Below, in pieces: positions 9,015 to 16,828 of a stretch of DNA of 64,000 nucleotides. The stretch spans positions 127,543 to 191,542 of the forward strand of contig DLJZ01000012.1 of assembly GCA_002478865.1 (NCBI GenBank), in the 5' to 3' direction. Positions within the stretch are counted from its first letter, which is position 1. Each line of letters starts with the position of its first letter. The stretch comes from Hungatella sp. UBA7603 (GTDB lineage: Bacteria; Bacillota; Clostridia; Lachnospirales; Lachnospiraceae). The notes beneath the pieces are model-generated. The model was given only the letters and a program-made list of their open reading frames with translations. It did not search any database and was not told the DNA's origin. The translations under genes and the position numbers were made by a program.

Positions 9015-9043
9015 TTGAACATAAAATCTGGCTCCATTATACT
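9015..9043 (+). promoter_or_regulatory. Promoter of the alpha/beta hydrolase gene
   Basis: -35 TTGAAC (9015-9020), 17-bp spacer, -10 TATACT (9038-9043). A near-consensus vegetative promoter, placing the start site about 30 bp upstream of the ATG at 9080. Confidence 0.6.
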
Positions 9044-9045
9044 AC

Positions 9046-9063
9046 TTCTTGTAAGAACAAGAA
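9046..9063. promoter_or_regulatory. Palindromic operator at the hydrolase start site
   Basis: TTCTTGTAAGAACAAGAA: perfect 7-bp arms around AAGA. It sits 2 bp after the -10 box, so a bound dimer would block transcription. The divergent TetR at 8349-8933 is the obvious candidate regulator. Confidence 0.5.
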
Positions 9064-9079
9064 AGGAGTTTTAAATAGG

Positions 9080-10234
9080 ATGAGACAGTGGACAACAAAA
9101 GATTTTCCCATAGGTTTTTATCAGTTACACCCGGATTTTAGCATTAATTTTCAAATGAATCGTTTTTATAATTGGACAAACGATATTACAATGCTTGAGG
9201 AAATGCGCAACGCCAGTAGTACAATTCTATCTTACAACGATTTAATTAAATCATTTGTAGCGCTTGGGGAAATTGCTCTTAGGAAGAAGGAAACCTTAAA
9301 GGCTGCCTATTATTTTCGTGGCGCTGAATTTTATTTACCGGAATCCCATCCAAACAAACAAGAGTTACGCAAACAATTTATAACTCTTGTTCGTGACTTT
9401 TATGGGATTACAAAGGACCAGCACTATATGATTCCATATGACAATAGGTTTCTTTCCGCTTACCGCATATCACCGGAGAAGCCAAAAGGCACTATAGTTA
9501 TTTTTGGCGGTTTTGACAGCTATGTAGAAGAACTCTTTATGATGACCATGATATTTAGAGATGCCGGATACGATGTGATCTGTTTTGACGGACCTGGTCA
9601 AGGTAGTGCATTGGAAGATTATAAAATACCAATGTCGCACAAATGGGAACGACCTGTAAAATCAATCCTTGATTATTTTGAGTTAAACGATGTCACATTA
9701 ATAGGCGGGTCACTAGGTGGCTATTTATCACTAAGGGCTGCAGCGTATGAAAAAAGGGTGAAAAGAGTGATTGCATATGATGTTTTGATGGATTTTTATG
9801 ATGTCTTGACCAATCAATTGGAACCTGATTTTAGAGAGATATTTAATGACATGATTGCTCAGGAAAAGGCGGAAGAAATTAATGAAGTGTTGAAAAAACT
9901 GATGGGAAATAGCTTAATGCTGGAATGGGGTATCATGCAAGGAATGCATATAACTGGAAGTAATTCTCCATATGATTTTTTTCAAAACATAATTGCTTAT
10001 AACACAGAATCCTTTTCACATTTAATCACTCAGGATGTTCTTATTCTCGCAGGACAGAATGATCATTATGTTCCAATCAAGCAGTTTACCAATCAGATAT
10101 CCGCATTGACAAAGGTCCATTCGCTTACTGCTCGTATGTTTACATCAAAGGAGTCAGCTGATACCCATTGCCAAATAGGAAATTTGGGGTTGGCAACAGA
10201 AGTCATACTAAATTGGATTAATCAGGTCAGTTGA
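9080..10234 (+). CDS. Alpha/beta hydrolase (esterase/peptidase-like)
   Basis: 384 aa hydrolase with a helical N-terminal cap (residues 1-125) followed by an alpha/beta-hydrolase core. Visible motifs are VIFGGFDSYVEE (oxyanion region), ICFDGPGQGSA, nucleophile elbow GGSLGGYLSLRA, acid in ILAGQNDHYVPI, and a candidate catalytic His in SADTHCQIG near the C-terminus. The long N-terminal cap resembles FrsA/2,6-dihydropseudooxynicotine hydrolase-like enzymes. Substrate unknown. It is controlled by its own promoter with a palindromic operator and is divergent from a TetR gene, so it is probably induced by its substrate. Confidence 0.82.
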   Translation: MRQWTTKDFPIGFYQLHPDFSINFQMNRFYNWTNDITMLEEMRNASSTILSYNDLIKSFVALGEIALRKKETLKAAYYFRGAEFYLPESHPNKQELRKQFITLVRDFYGITKDQHYMIPYDNRFLSAYRISPEKPKGTIVIFGGFDSYVEELFMMTMIFRDAGYDVICFDGPGQGSALEDYKIPMSHKWERPVKSILDYFELNDVTLIGGSLGGYLSLRAAAYEKRVKRVIAYDVLMDFYDVLTNQLEPDFREIFNDMIAQEKAEEINEVLKKLMGNSLMLEWGIMQGMHITGSNSPYDFFQNIIAYNTESFSHLITQDVLILAGQNDHYVPIKQFTNQISALTKVHSLTARMFTSKESADTHCQIGNLGLATEVILNWINQVS

Positions 10235-10270
10235 GATTTGTACGTTAGGATGAGTCATTGTAACAAAAAA

Positions 10271-10296
10271 GTGTAGCGGCTTCCTGGCAGCTACAC
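10271..10296 (+). terminator. Terminator between hydrolase and corA-like gene
   Basis: GTGTAGC (10271-10277) and GCTACAC (10290-10296) with a 12-nt loop. The stem is followed by TTCTTCTCTT on the plus strand and preceded by an A run, so it can work in both directions for the converging genes. Confidence 0.65.
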
Positions 10297-10307
10297 TTCT
10301 TCTCTTA

Positions 10308-10331
10308 GACGCAAAAAATTAGTTTTGCGCT
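10308..10331 (-). terminator. Second hairpin at the 3' end of the corA-like gene
   Basis: GCAAAA / TTTTGC core with flanking pairs, next to the stop codon of the transporter. Probably the minus-strand member of a pair of converging terminators. Confidence 0.4.
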
Positions 10332-11260
10332 TAAATAAAACCCTTTTTATACAAAATATATCCGACCACGAAACTAATCACCACTGAAGCACCCGCAATG
10401 AGCCAAAATGAGGCATTCGATGTTAATGGTATCATTACATTCATACCAAAGAAACTGGATATCATGGTAGGAATCGCCATTACGATGGTAATTGACGTCA
10501 ACACTTTCATGACGATATTTAAATTATTTGAAATAAGAGAAGCTACGGTTCCCATTGTCCCAGTTAAAACGCTACTGTAAATATGAGCCATCTCTATGGC
10601 CTGCTTATTCTCTATGATTACATCGCCTAAAAGTTCAGCATCTTCTGAATAGTTTTTAATATGTTCGTATTTCATGAGCTTCTCAATCACCATCTCATTC
10701 GACCTTAATGAGGTTGAAAAATAGACTAAGCTTTTCTCTAGTTGAAGCATTTTAATTAGCTCATTATTTTTCATAGATCGATAAAGATGTTGTTCCAGAT
10801 CACCACTGGTTTTATCAATGTTTCTTAGATAGTGTAAATAAAAATTTGCATTTTTCAGCAATATCTGCAGAACAAATCTTGTCTTGAACTGACTTGAAAA
10901 TGTTTTGTTTTTGTTGTTCCTAAAATCATCCAATAAAGTATGATCTCGCAAACAAACTGTGATAATTAAATGTTTGATCAGAATAATTGCCATTGGAATT
11001 GTAACGTACAATTCCTTTTCACCACTCTTTTCTATGATGGGTATATCAATAATAATTAGTGTTTGTCCATTCACATTTTCAATTCTCGAGCGTTCCTCTT
11101 CATCCAATGCAGCTTTTAAAAATTCCATCTCCACATGCAGGCAATCGCTTACTCTTTTGAGCTCTTCCATATTGGGATTGATTAAATTTACCCATGCGCC
11201 CTCTTCAAAATCATTCCTGCGAACGACTTCTTTGTTCTCTGTCACAAAAATTTCAAGCAT
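10331..11260 (-). CDS. corA: CorA-family divalent metal (Mg2+) transporter
   Basis: Pentameric membrane channel for Mg2+ or a related metal. 309 aa from the ATG at 11260, which follows AAGGAGGTGAATTGC. An in-frame GTG 42 nt upstream falls inside the leader ORF and is rejected. The long cytoplasmic N-terminal domain is followed by two C-terminal transmembrane helices. The first ends in the diagnostic GMN (SSFFGMNVMIPL), and the second closes with a basic tail (YILYKKGFI). It is preceded by a 30-codon leader ORF ending 22 bp before this start. Substrate Mg versus Co/Ni/Zn is not decidable here. Confidence 0.88.
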   Translation of the reverse strand: MLEIFVTENKEVVRRNDFEEGAWVNLINPNMEELKRVSDCLHVEMEFLKAALDEEERSRIENVNGQTLIIIDIPIIEKSGEKELYVTIPMAIILIKHLIITVCLRDHTLLDDFRNNKNKTFSSQFKTRFVLQILLKNANFYLHYLRNIDKTSGDLEQHLYRSMKNNELIKMLQLEKSLVYFSTSLRSNEMVIEKLMKYEHIKNYSEDAELLGDVIIENKQAIEMAHIYSSVLTGTMGTVASLISNNLNIVMKVLTSITIVMAIPTMISSFFGMNVMIPLTSNASFWLIAGASVVISFVVGYILYKKGFI

Positions 11261-11282
11261 GCAATTCACCTCCTTCTTAATA

Positions 11283-11375
11283 TTACGTTGAAGGCAATTC
11301 ACTCAAATTAAAGTAAGGGAATGAAAATGCCTTCAAATTATAAATTAAATTACTACTTTCCGGGTCACTTTCCAT
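11283..11375 (-). CDS. 30-aa leader ORF upstream of corA (MgtL-like candidate)
   Basis: Very short ORF of 30 codons plus TAA, read directly from the sequence. It has a near-perfect Shine-Dalgarno (AAAGGAGGTGA, 8 nt from ATG) and ends 22 bp before the corA start. The peptide begins MESDPESS, acidic and proline-containing like the MgtL leader of enteric mgtA (MEPDP...), whose translation aborts when Mg2+ is low. The remainder is hydrophobic/aromatic (LKAFSFPYFNL). Role in sensing Mg is inference from position and the N-terminal resemblance. There is no homology evidence. Confidence 0.6.
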   Translation of the reverse strand: MESDPESSNLIYNLKAFSFPYFNLSELPST

Positions 11376-11831
11376 TCCTCTCACCTCCTTTATTTTCGTT
11401 TCAGTTAATTGTGTCATTTCAGCTATTCATGCTTTTGAACAACCGACAAAATGGTTTAAAACTTCGTTCCAGTGTCGAATCAAAGAATGATTTCAATGAT
11501 TACTGTTTTAAATATAAAGATAATCGCGGATAAAGTCAATATAATACCTTACATAGACACATTTGTTTTCTTGATAGTCTATATGTGTCGAAAAAGCTGT
11601 CGGTTATATTACACATATAAAAACTTAAGTATGTGTCTTGCGCTTGCATATGTATATGCTATACGCAAAAGTGCTTTGCCGCATTTGCCCTCTAATTAGA
11701 TATTTCAATAAAAAGTTCCGAGTTGCTTTTTACTTTCAATGTATGATATCATACTAACACGATCAGATGAATCAAGATTTTTAATTATTTTCTGTTTTAC
11801 AATCAACATTTCAAATGGAGGATTTACTATT
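11376..11831. other. Divergent spacer between corA leader and LysR gene
   Basis: About 455 bp. It carries an inverted pair GACACAT (11556-11562) / ATGTGTC (11583-11589) that could be a LysR-type site. I saw no convincing structured RNA (M-box features were looked for and not found) and no further ORF with a ribosome site. Confidence 0.4.
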
Positions 11832-12716
11832 GTGGATACGCGTTTGCTTATAGCATTTGTAACTGTAGCTTCCCTTCATAACTTCACAAAGGCAGCAGAC
11901 CAACTGGGATATGCTCAATCAACGATTACATCCCAAATTCAGCTCTTAGAGAAGGAGTTGGGAGTTAAATTATTTGATAGACTAGGCAAAAAGATCTCTC
12001 TTACGCCTGAAGGGGAACAATTTCTTATAAATGCGAGGGAACTACTCTTTTCATGGGAAAAGGCAAAAGGTTCCATTTCTCTATTAAAATCTCCCCATGG
12101 GATTTTAACGATAGGAGTCAATGAATCTGTTTGCTCGGTTAAATTACCTAGACTCTTAGAGGAATACCGAAAGCGGTATCCGGAGGTTGAATTTCATATA
12201 AAAATTGGTTCAACCGATGAATTAGAATTATGGTTAAATGAAAACCAAATTGATGTGGCCGTTTTGTTGGATAAGTTTTGGAATGTCCCTGAGTTAGCCG
12301 TTAAAGTACTACAGGAAGAATCATTAGGGTTTTTTGTTTCAAAAGATCACCCTTTGGTTGGGGTAAAAAACATACTTCCAATTGATTTATCAAATCACCC
12401 TATGCTTTTAGTATCACACAGCAGTTGTTGGAAAAACATCTTTCAGGCAGTGATGGATGAGGCAAATGAGACTTATCGGATTATGTTGGAAACAGCAAGC
12501 ATTTCTGATCTTAAGCAATTTGCTATACTGGGTTTTGGTGTCGCTGTTTTACCCTTGTATGCGGTTCATGAGGATATAACATCAAATCGTCTTTCTATGA
12601 TCGATTGGAAAGGGAAAGAGTTGAAATTGTTCGTACAGGTTGTACATCATAGAGATAAATGGCTCTCTCCTTCATTGGAAGCGTTTTTTAAAGTATGTGA
12701 AGATATTAAGTGGTAA
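11832..12716 (+). CDS. LysR family transcriptional regulator
   Basis: 294 aa from a GTG at 11832, which follows GGAGG with 10-nt spacing. Upstream in-frame ATG codons would add 31 residues unlike the family, whose proteins start right at the HTH. Winged HTH: LLIAFVTVASLHNFTKAADQLGYAQSTITSQIQLLEKELGVKLFDR (residues 4-49). A periplasmic-binding-like effector domain follows (VCSVKLPRLLEEYRKRYPEVEFHI and later GFGVAVLPLYAV). No obvious target gene is adjacent except by divergence from corA. Confidence 0.88.
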   Translation: MDTRLLIAFVTVASLHNFTKAADQLGYAQSTITSQIQLLEKELGVKLFDRLGKKISLTPEGEQFLINARELLFSWEKAKGSISLLKSPHGILTIGVNESVCSVKLPRLLEEYRKRYPEVEFHIKIGSTDELELWLNENQIDVAVLLDKFWNVPELAVKVLQEESLGFFVSKDHPLVGVKNILPIDLSNHPMLLVSHSSCWKNIFQAVMDEANETYRIMLETASISDLKQFAILGFGVAVLPLYAVHEDITSNRLSMIDWKGKELKLFVQVVHHRDKWLSPSLEAFFKVCEDIKW

Positions 12717-12761
12717 TATACGTTTTGACAATCATGAGTCTGAAACGTTTTAACATCAATG

Positions 12762-12812
12762 AGTGGAATTTTTCTGTTGTTTTTATAAGAAAAATCCCAC
12801 TTGATTTTATTT
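12762..12812 (+). terminator. Rho-independent terminator of the LysR gene
   Basis: 14-bp stem AGTGGAATTTTTCT (12762-12775) with AGAAAAATCCCACT (12788-12801), one G-T wobble, 12-nt loop, followed by TGATTTTATTTT. It lies 45 bp after the stop codon. The rest of the 12717-13036 gap shows only a weaker hairpin near 12949-12984. Confidence 0.75.
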
Positions 12813-13036
12813 TAACTGAAAACTCCAAGAATATACTGTTATGATGGTATCTGTATTATATGATTGCCATTATAATATCACTCTAGATATTGTAAACATT
12901 TTGCTATGTCATTGAAAAATATGTTTTACTTACTAATAGGCGAATAGCCCACACCTTTCTTAATATAACAAAAAAGGTGCGAGCTAATATTGCTTGAGCA
13001 ATGGAAGATGATTACAGATATGTATTACACGATAGC

Positions 13037-13777
13037 CTATCCTATTTGATCAAGTATTCGGTTAATATGACGGGCGGCTTTTCCTAACTCTTCGTCTAAT
13101 ATCATATGACCGCTATAATTGAAATTAATAATTTCTAATTCTTTCACAGAAGATTCGTACTTTGTGATATCCTCATCCGTAAGGTTGGATGGGATATCAG
13201 ACTCTGTATCTGTTCCTCGAAACAGCCATACTGGACATTTCATATCTTGTAAGTCATTGTAAAATTCCTTGTAAGTTGATTCGCTTTCTATCCCTTCTAG
13301 TGCAAGGGGATCGACATAATGATCCAGACGTCTTCCATTATAGATCATGTTACTCCAAAAATGAGCGGCCCCTTTTTGCAGCTTTGAGTGAATGGCTGGA
13401 TAATCTATAATAACAATTCCTTTAGCCGCTTCTAGATGAGCGGATAAGTAGCCAAGCATATAAGAAACGCCCTTAGAGAATCCTAAAAAGACAGGCTGAT
13501 TGGTAGTTTCATTCTGAAGTACGCAAGCTAGATCTGTCATATGATCAGTCCAATCAAATCCTGACTTTGGGGTATCACTGCCACCACGTCCTCGATAACT
13601 TAGCACGATACAATGTCTTCCTGATAATCTTGAAATCAAAGAAAATGCCCGAGTCGCAGGCTCCCATATCCCCATGGATATAATTAGCGAGGATTTATCA
13701 TTCGCCTTATTACTCTCATAATATTCTATTTCAACTCCATTATTATTTACTATTTTCTTTACGAAGTTTCCTTCCAT
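13037..13777 (-). CDS. Alpha/beta hydrolase
   Basis: 246 aa single-domain alpha/beta hydrolase. Visible: an SMGIWEPATRAF loop in place of the usual HGxxG, the strand LSYRGRGGSDTP, the nucleophile elbow GFSKGVSYMLG (fits GxSxG), and a terminal catalytic His in NYSGHMILDE. AAGGAGATAATGA-type ribosome site precedes the ATG. Its substrate is unknown. It stands alone with wide spacers on both sides. Confidence 0.8.
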   Translation of the reverse strand: MEGNFVKKIVNNNGVEIEYYESNKANDKSSLIISMGIWEPATRAFSLISRLSGRHCIVLSYRGRGGSDTPKSGFDWTDHMTDLACVLQNETTNQPVFLGFSKGVSYMLGYLSAHLEAAKGIVIIDYPAIHSKLQKGAAHFWSNMIYNGRRLDHYVDPLALEGIESESTYKEFYNDLQDMKCPVWLFRGTDTESDIPSNLTDEDITKYESSVKELEIINFNYSGHMILDEELGKAARHINRILDQIG

Positions 13778-14234
13778 TCATTATCTCCTTTATTTAAATT
13801 AATTAGATACCTAACGTGTTTTCTCAATTTCATTCGTAAATTATGAAGTAAAAAACTAAAAATTAGGTTTAGATAATTCAGGTCAGTAGAAGCATTCTTG
13901 CACCAAATTAATTAATGAAGTATATTTTAATACTCATTATTTCGCAAATTTCATATACCAGATTATAACATAAACTTTAAAATTAAGGAATTCTCTCTTT
14001 CTTTCAAGAGTTAGAGCTAAATTTTATGGTACTGTATCCTATAAACTCTAAACCAGGGATAACGAATTATTTTCTTCACCCCCTCTCTCTATCAAGACTA
14101 ATACAAAATAATTAATAAGTAACATTCACTCCCAATCATTAGTAAAATATTTTTGTTTCTGTACTTTTTGTCACATGCCTCAGCTTGTATATTTTCTACA
14201 AAAGAAATACAATAGAGCTAGGGAGGTATTGAGT
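13778..14234. other. Intergenic region, nothing recognised
   Basis: About 457 bp of AT-rich DNA between divergent genes. It must hold the promoters for the hydrolase and the two-component operon, but I could not assign them with confidence. No ORF with a ribosome site, no repeat, no RNA structure seen. Confidence 0.5.
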
Positions 14235-14378
14235 ATGAATGATGTGATAACAAAAAAAGCAGAAAACATTGGGGTAATCAATGTTAGTATAGTAGTTTAC
14301 CAGCCCTCTATTAAAACAGGAAACATGTGGATTGGTCTATCTTGTATCAAAGACAGACATATGATACAAGAGCAGTAA
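14235..14378 (+). CDS. Possible 47-aa ORF ahead of the two-component operon
   Basis: ATG at 14235 behind a strong GGGAGG (8-nt spacing). The ORF starts MNDVITKKAENIG and ends 20 bp before the response-regulator start. The peptide is mildly hydrophobic in the middle (IGVINVSIVVYQPSI), with no family recognised. Good ribosome site and close spacing argue for translation. Short length and lack of homology argue for caution. It could be a leader or a small sensor partner. Confidence 0.4.
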   Translation: MNDVITKKAENIGVINVSIVVYQPSIKTGNMWIGLSCIKDRHMIQEQ

Positions 14379-14398
14379 AAGAGAGGATGGTAAAATAA

Positions 14399-15085
14399 AT
14401 GAAACGAATTTTTTTAGTTGAGGACGATAAAGCAATTGCTAAAAATCTTATACTTTTGCTCCGTTCGGAGGGATTTACAGTCACTCACGCCCCTACGCGA
14501 AATGAAGCCATTGCTGCACTTGAGGGTAATAAATTTGACTTGGCATTGATTGATATTTCACTGCCTGACGGAAATGGTTTTACAATTTGTACGGAAATTA
14601 AAGAAACACATGACGTTCCCGTTATTTTTTTGACAGCTTCTGGAGATGAGGCAAGCGTAGTTACCGGTTTGAACATGGGTGCAGACGACTATATCACCAA
14701 GCCATTTCGTCCTCGTGAATTAATTGCACGGATCGGAACTGCACTTAGAAAAAGTGGGCGCTTGAGATCTGATTTTGGAATTCAGGGTCTTCATGTGGAT
14801 ACAACAAGTGGCGTTGTGAAAAAAAACGGGAATGAGGTTTTTCTTTCAGCATTAGAATACCGCTTATTGCTGGTGTTTATCAGCAACCCTAAAAGTATTA
14901 TCACGAGGGGCCGACTGCTTGATGAATTATGGGATGCAGCGGGCGAATTTGTTAATGATAATACATTGACCGTGTACATAAAACGCTTGCGTGAGAAGAT
15001 AGAGAATGATCCAGCAAACCCACAAATAATTCTCACTGTTCGCGGGACGGGCTATCGATTGGGGGACGATTATGCTTCGAAATAG
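14399..15085 (+). CDS. OmpR-family response regulator
   Basis: 228 aa. Receiver domain with acidic pair ED (residues 8-9), phospho-acceptor Asp52 in ALIDISLPDG, conserved TA at FLTASG and Lys in YITKPF. The C-terminal winged helix (VFLSALEYRLLLVFISNPKSIITRGRLLDELW, then GTGYRLGDD) binds DNA. It overlaps the kinase gene by 14 nt. With the ABC transporter that follows, it resembles peptide-antibiotic detoxification modules. Its likely target is the ABC operon promoter at 16062-16141. Confidence 0.93.
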   Translation: MKRIFLVEDDKAIAKNLILLLRSEGFTVTHAPTRNEAIAALEGNKFDLALIDISLPDGNGFTICTEIKETHDVPVIFLTASGDEASVVTGLNMGADDYITKPFRPRELIARIGTALRKSGRLRSDFGIQGLHVDTTSGVVKKNGNEVFLSALEYRLLLVFISNPKSIITRGRLLDELWDAAGEFVNDNTLTVYIKRLREKIENDPANPQIILTVRGTGYRLGDDYASK

Positions 15086-16061
15086 AGAATTTCGACAGCT
15101 TGTCATACTGTTTTTTTTGATGGCCTTGGTTTATGTATTGCTTGGATTTCGAATCAATAAAGAGGCAGGAATCCTCGCCGTTTCTTCTGTCATTGCATTT
15201 GGTTCATTATTTTTCATTTACACGAAAGCACGTTACAAAAGTATTGCGAGAATCTCAGAGCAGATCGACCTTTTACTTCATAATTCAGACCAGCTATCTA
15301 TTAATAAAACACAAGAAGGCGAGTTATCCATCCTGCAAAGCGAAATATCTAAAATGATGTTGCGTATCCGGGAACAAAACGATGCGCTAAAAAAAGAGAA
15401 AGAGAATCTAGCCAACTCTCTGGCCGACATTGCACATCAGCTTAGAACTCCCCTTACATCTGCAAACCTCATTCTGTCATTGTTAGCCAATAATCCTGAC
15501 GAAAACCAGCGGAAAGCGTTTGTTCGGGAAACAGAGGAATTGCTAGTTCGCATGGATTGGCTCATTACTTCCCTGCTTAAATTATCCCGTTTGGAGGCGG
15601 GTATTGTAGTGTTTCAAAGCGAACAGATCGATATAAACAACCTGATACGAACTGCGCTTCGCCCATTCCTGATCCCAATGGAGCTTCACAGCATAGATTA
15701 CCAAATAGATTCACCAAAAGGAATGATGATCCAAGGAGATTTCAGTTGGCTTTCAGAAGCCATTCAAAACATCCTTAAAAATTCCATTGAATGCATAGGC
15801 GAAAACGGAAAGATTGAAATTAATTGCGTGGACACTCCATTGTTTACCCAAATTGACATTCATGACAGTGGTGGAGGTTTTAATATGGAAGATTTACCCC
15901 GCTTGTTTGACAGATTTTATCGTGGAAAAAGTCAAAATGCAACCGGGTATGGGATCGGATTGGCTCTCTGCAAGATGATTATCGCAAGGCAGGGAGGGTC
16001 GATCACCGCAAAAAATCACCCCCTGGGCGGCGCGGTTTTTGCTATTCGTTTCCCAAAGTGA
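15072..16061 (+). CDS. Sensor histidine kinase (intramembrane-sensing type)
   Basis: 329 aa. Two N-terminal transmembrane helices (about residues 9-26 and 32-50) are separated by only a few residues, so there is no extracellular sensor domain, as in BceS-like kinases. The dimerisation helix carries His122 in ADIAHQLRTPLTSA. The ATPase domain has NILKNSIECI (N box), DSGGGF and YGIGLALCKMI. A kinase lacking an external domain usually senses through a partner transporter, here the ABC permease downstream. Confidence 0.9.
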   Translation: MLRNREFRQLVILFFLMALVYVLLGFRINKEAGILAVSSVIAFGSLFFIYTKARYKSIARISEQIDLLLHNSDQLSINKTQEGELSILQSEISKMMLRIREQNDALKKEKENLANSLADIAHQLRTPLTSANLILSLLANNPDENQRKAFVRETEELLVRMDWLITSLLKLSRLEAGIVVFQSEQIDINNLIRTALRPFLIPMELHSIDYQIDSPKGMMIQGDFSWLSEAIQNILKNSIECIGENGKIEINCVDTPLFTQIDIHDSGGGFNMEDLPRLFDRFYRGKSQNATGYGIGLALCKMIIARQGGSITAKNHPLGGAVFAIRFPK

Positions 16062-16141
16062 CGAATCTCTCACTTAAAAGTCACAGAGATGTCAGTTGGA
16101 AGTTTTATTATATGGGTAAAACATGAAAGGAGACTCATATC

Positions 16142-16828
16142 ATGGAGTTTCTAAAAGTTGAAAATTTATGCAAGGTCTACGGCAAAGGCGAAAACCAGGT
16201 TACCGCTCTTGACCACGTTTCCCTCACAATTGAAAAAGGGGGCTTTACAGCAATCATTGGGTCTTCCGGTTCAGGTAAATCCACATTGCTACATATTATC
16301 GGAGGTGTGGATTTACCTACAAGCGGAAAAGTGTATTTGGAGGGTCAGGATGTCTATGCTCAAAGCAATGAGAAACTGGCCATTTTCCGCAGGCGGCAAG
16401 TGGGACTGATTTACCAGTTTCACAATCTCATTCCCACTCTCAATGTGATAGAAAACATCACCCTACCTATTCTTATGGATAAGCGCAAGGTCAACGAAGA
16501 GAGGCTCAATGACCTGCTTAACATGCTGGGATTACAAGAACGCAAGAACCATTTACCCAATCAGCTTTCCGGAGGTCAGCAACAGCGTGTTTCTATAGGA
16601 CGCGCCTTAATGAACGCCCCTGCTGTTATGCTCGCAGATGAGCCCACGGGAAGTCTGGACAGCCGTAATGGACACGAAATCATCAAACTCCTGAAAGAAA
16701 GCAATAAAAAATACGGGCAAACCCTTCTTCTCGTCACTCATGATGAGAATATCGCCTTACAGGCAGACCGCATCATCGGGATAACCGACGGCAAAGTTAC
16801 CCGTGATGAGAGGTTGGTGCAGCCATGA
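16142..16828 (+). CDS. ABC transporter ATP-binding protein (MacB/BceA-type)
   Basis: 228 aa ATPase. Walker A GSSGSGKST (residues 40-48), Q-loop in YQFHNLIPTLNV, signature LSGGQQQRVSIGRAL, Walker B VMLADEPTGSLD, H-loop LLVTHDENIA. The ADEPTGSLD version is typical of the MacB/LolD/BceA group that works with FtsX-like permeases. AAAGGAGACTCATATC precedes the ATG. The stop overlaps the permease start by 4 nt. Confidence 0.92.
   Translation: MEFLKVENLCKVYGKGENQVTALDHVSLTIEKGGFTAIIGSSGSGKSTLLHIIGGVDLPTSGKVYLEGQDVYAQSNEKLAIFRRRQVGLIYQFHNLIPTLNVIENITLPILMDKRKVNEERLNDLLNMLGLQERKNHLPNQLSGGQQQRVSIGRALMNAPAVMLADEPTGSLDSRNGHEIIKLLKESNKKYGQTLLLVTHDENIALQADRIIGITDGKVTRDERLVQP

Noticed and set aside
10331..11302. 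Longer corA start at GTG 11302
   Set aside because: It lies inside the leader ORF and has no ribosome site of its own; the ATG at 11260 has AAGGAGGTG.
11376..11831. M-box Mg riboswitch ahead of corA
   Set aside because: I looked for the conserved M-box paired elements and could not find them. The leader ORF occupies the region next to the gene.
12949..12984. Hairpin CACCTTT / AAAGGTG before the 13037 hydrolase
   Set aside because: Loop is long and no T tract follows on either strand; not a convincing terminator.
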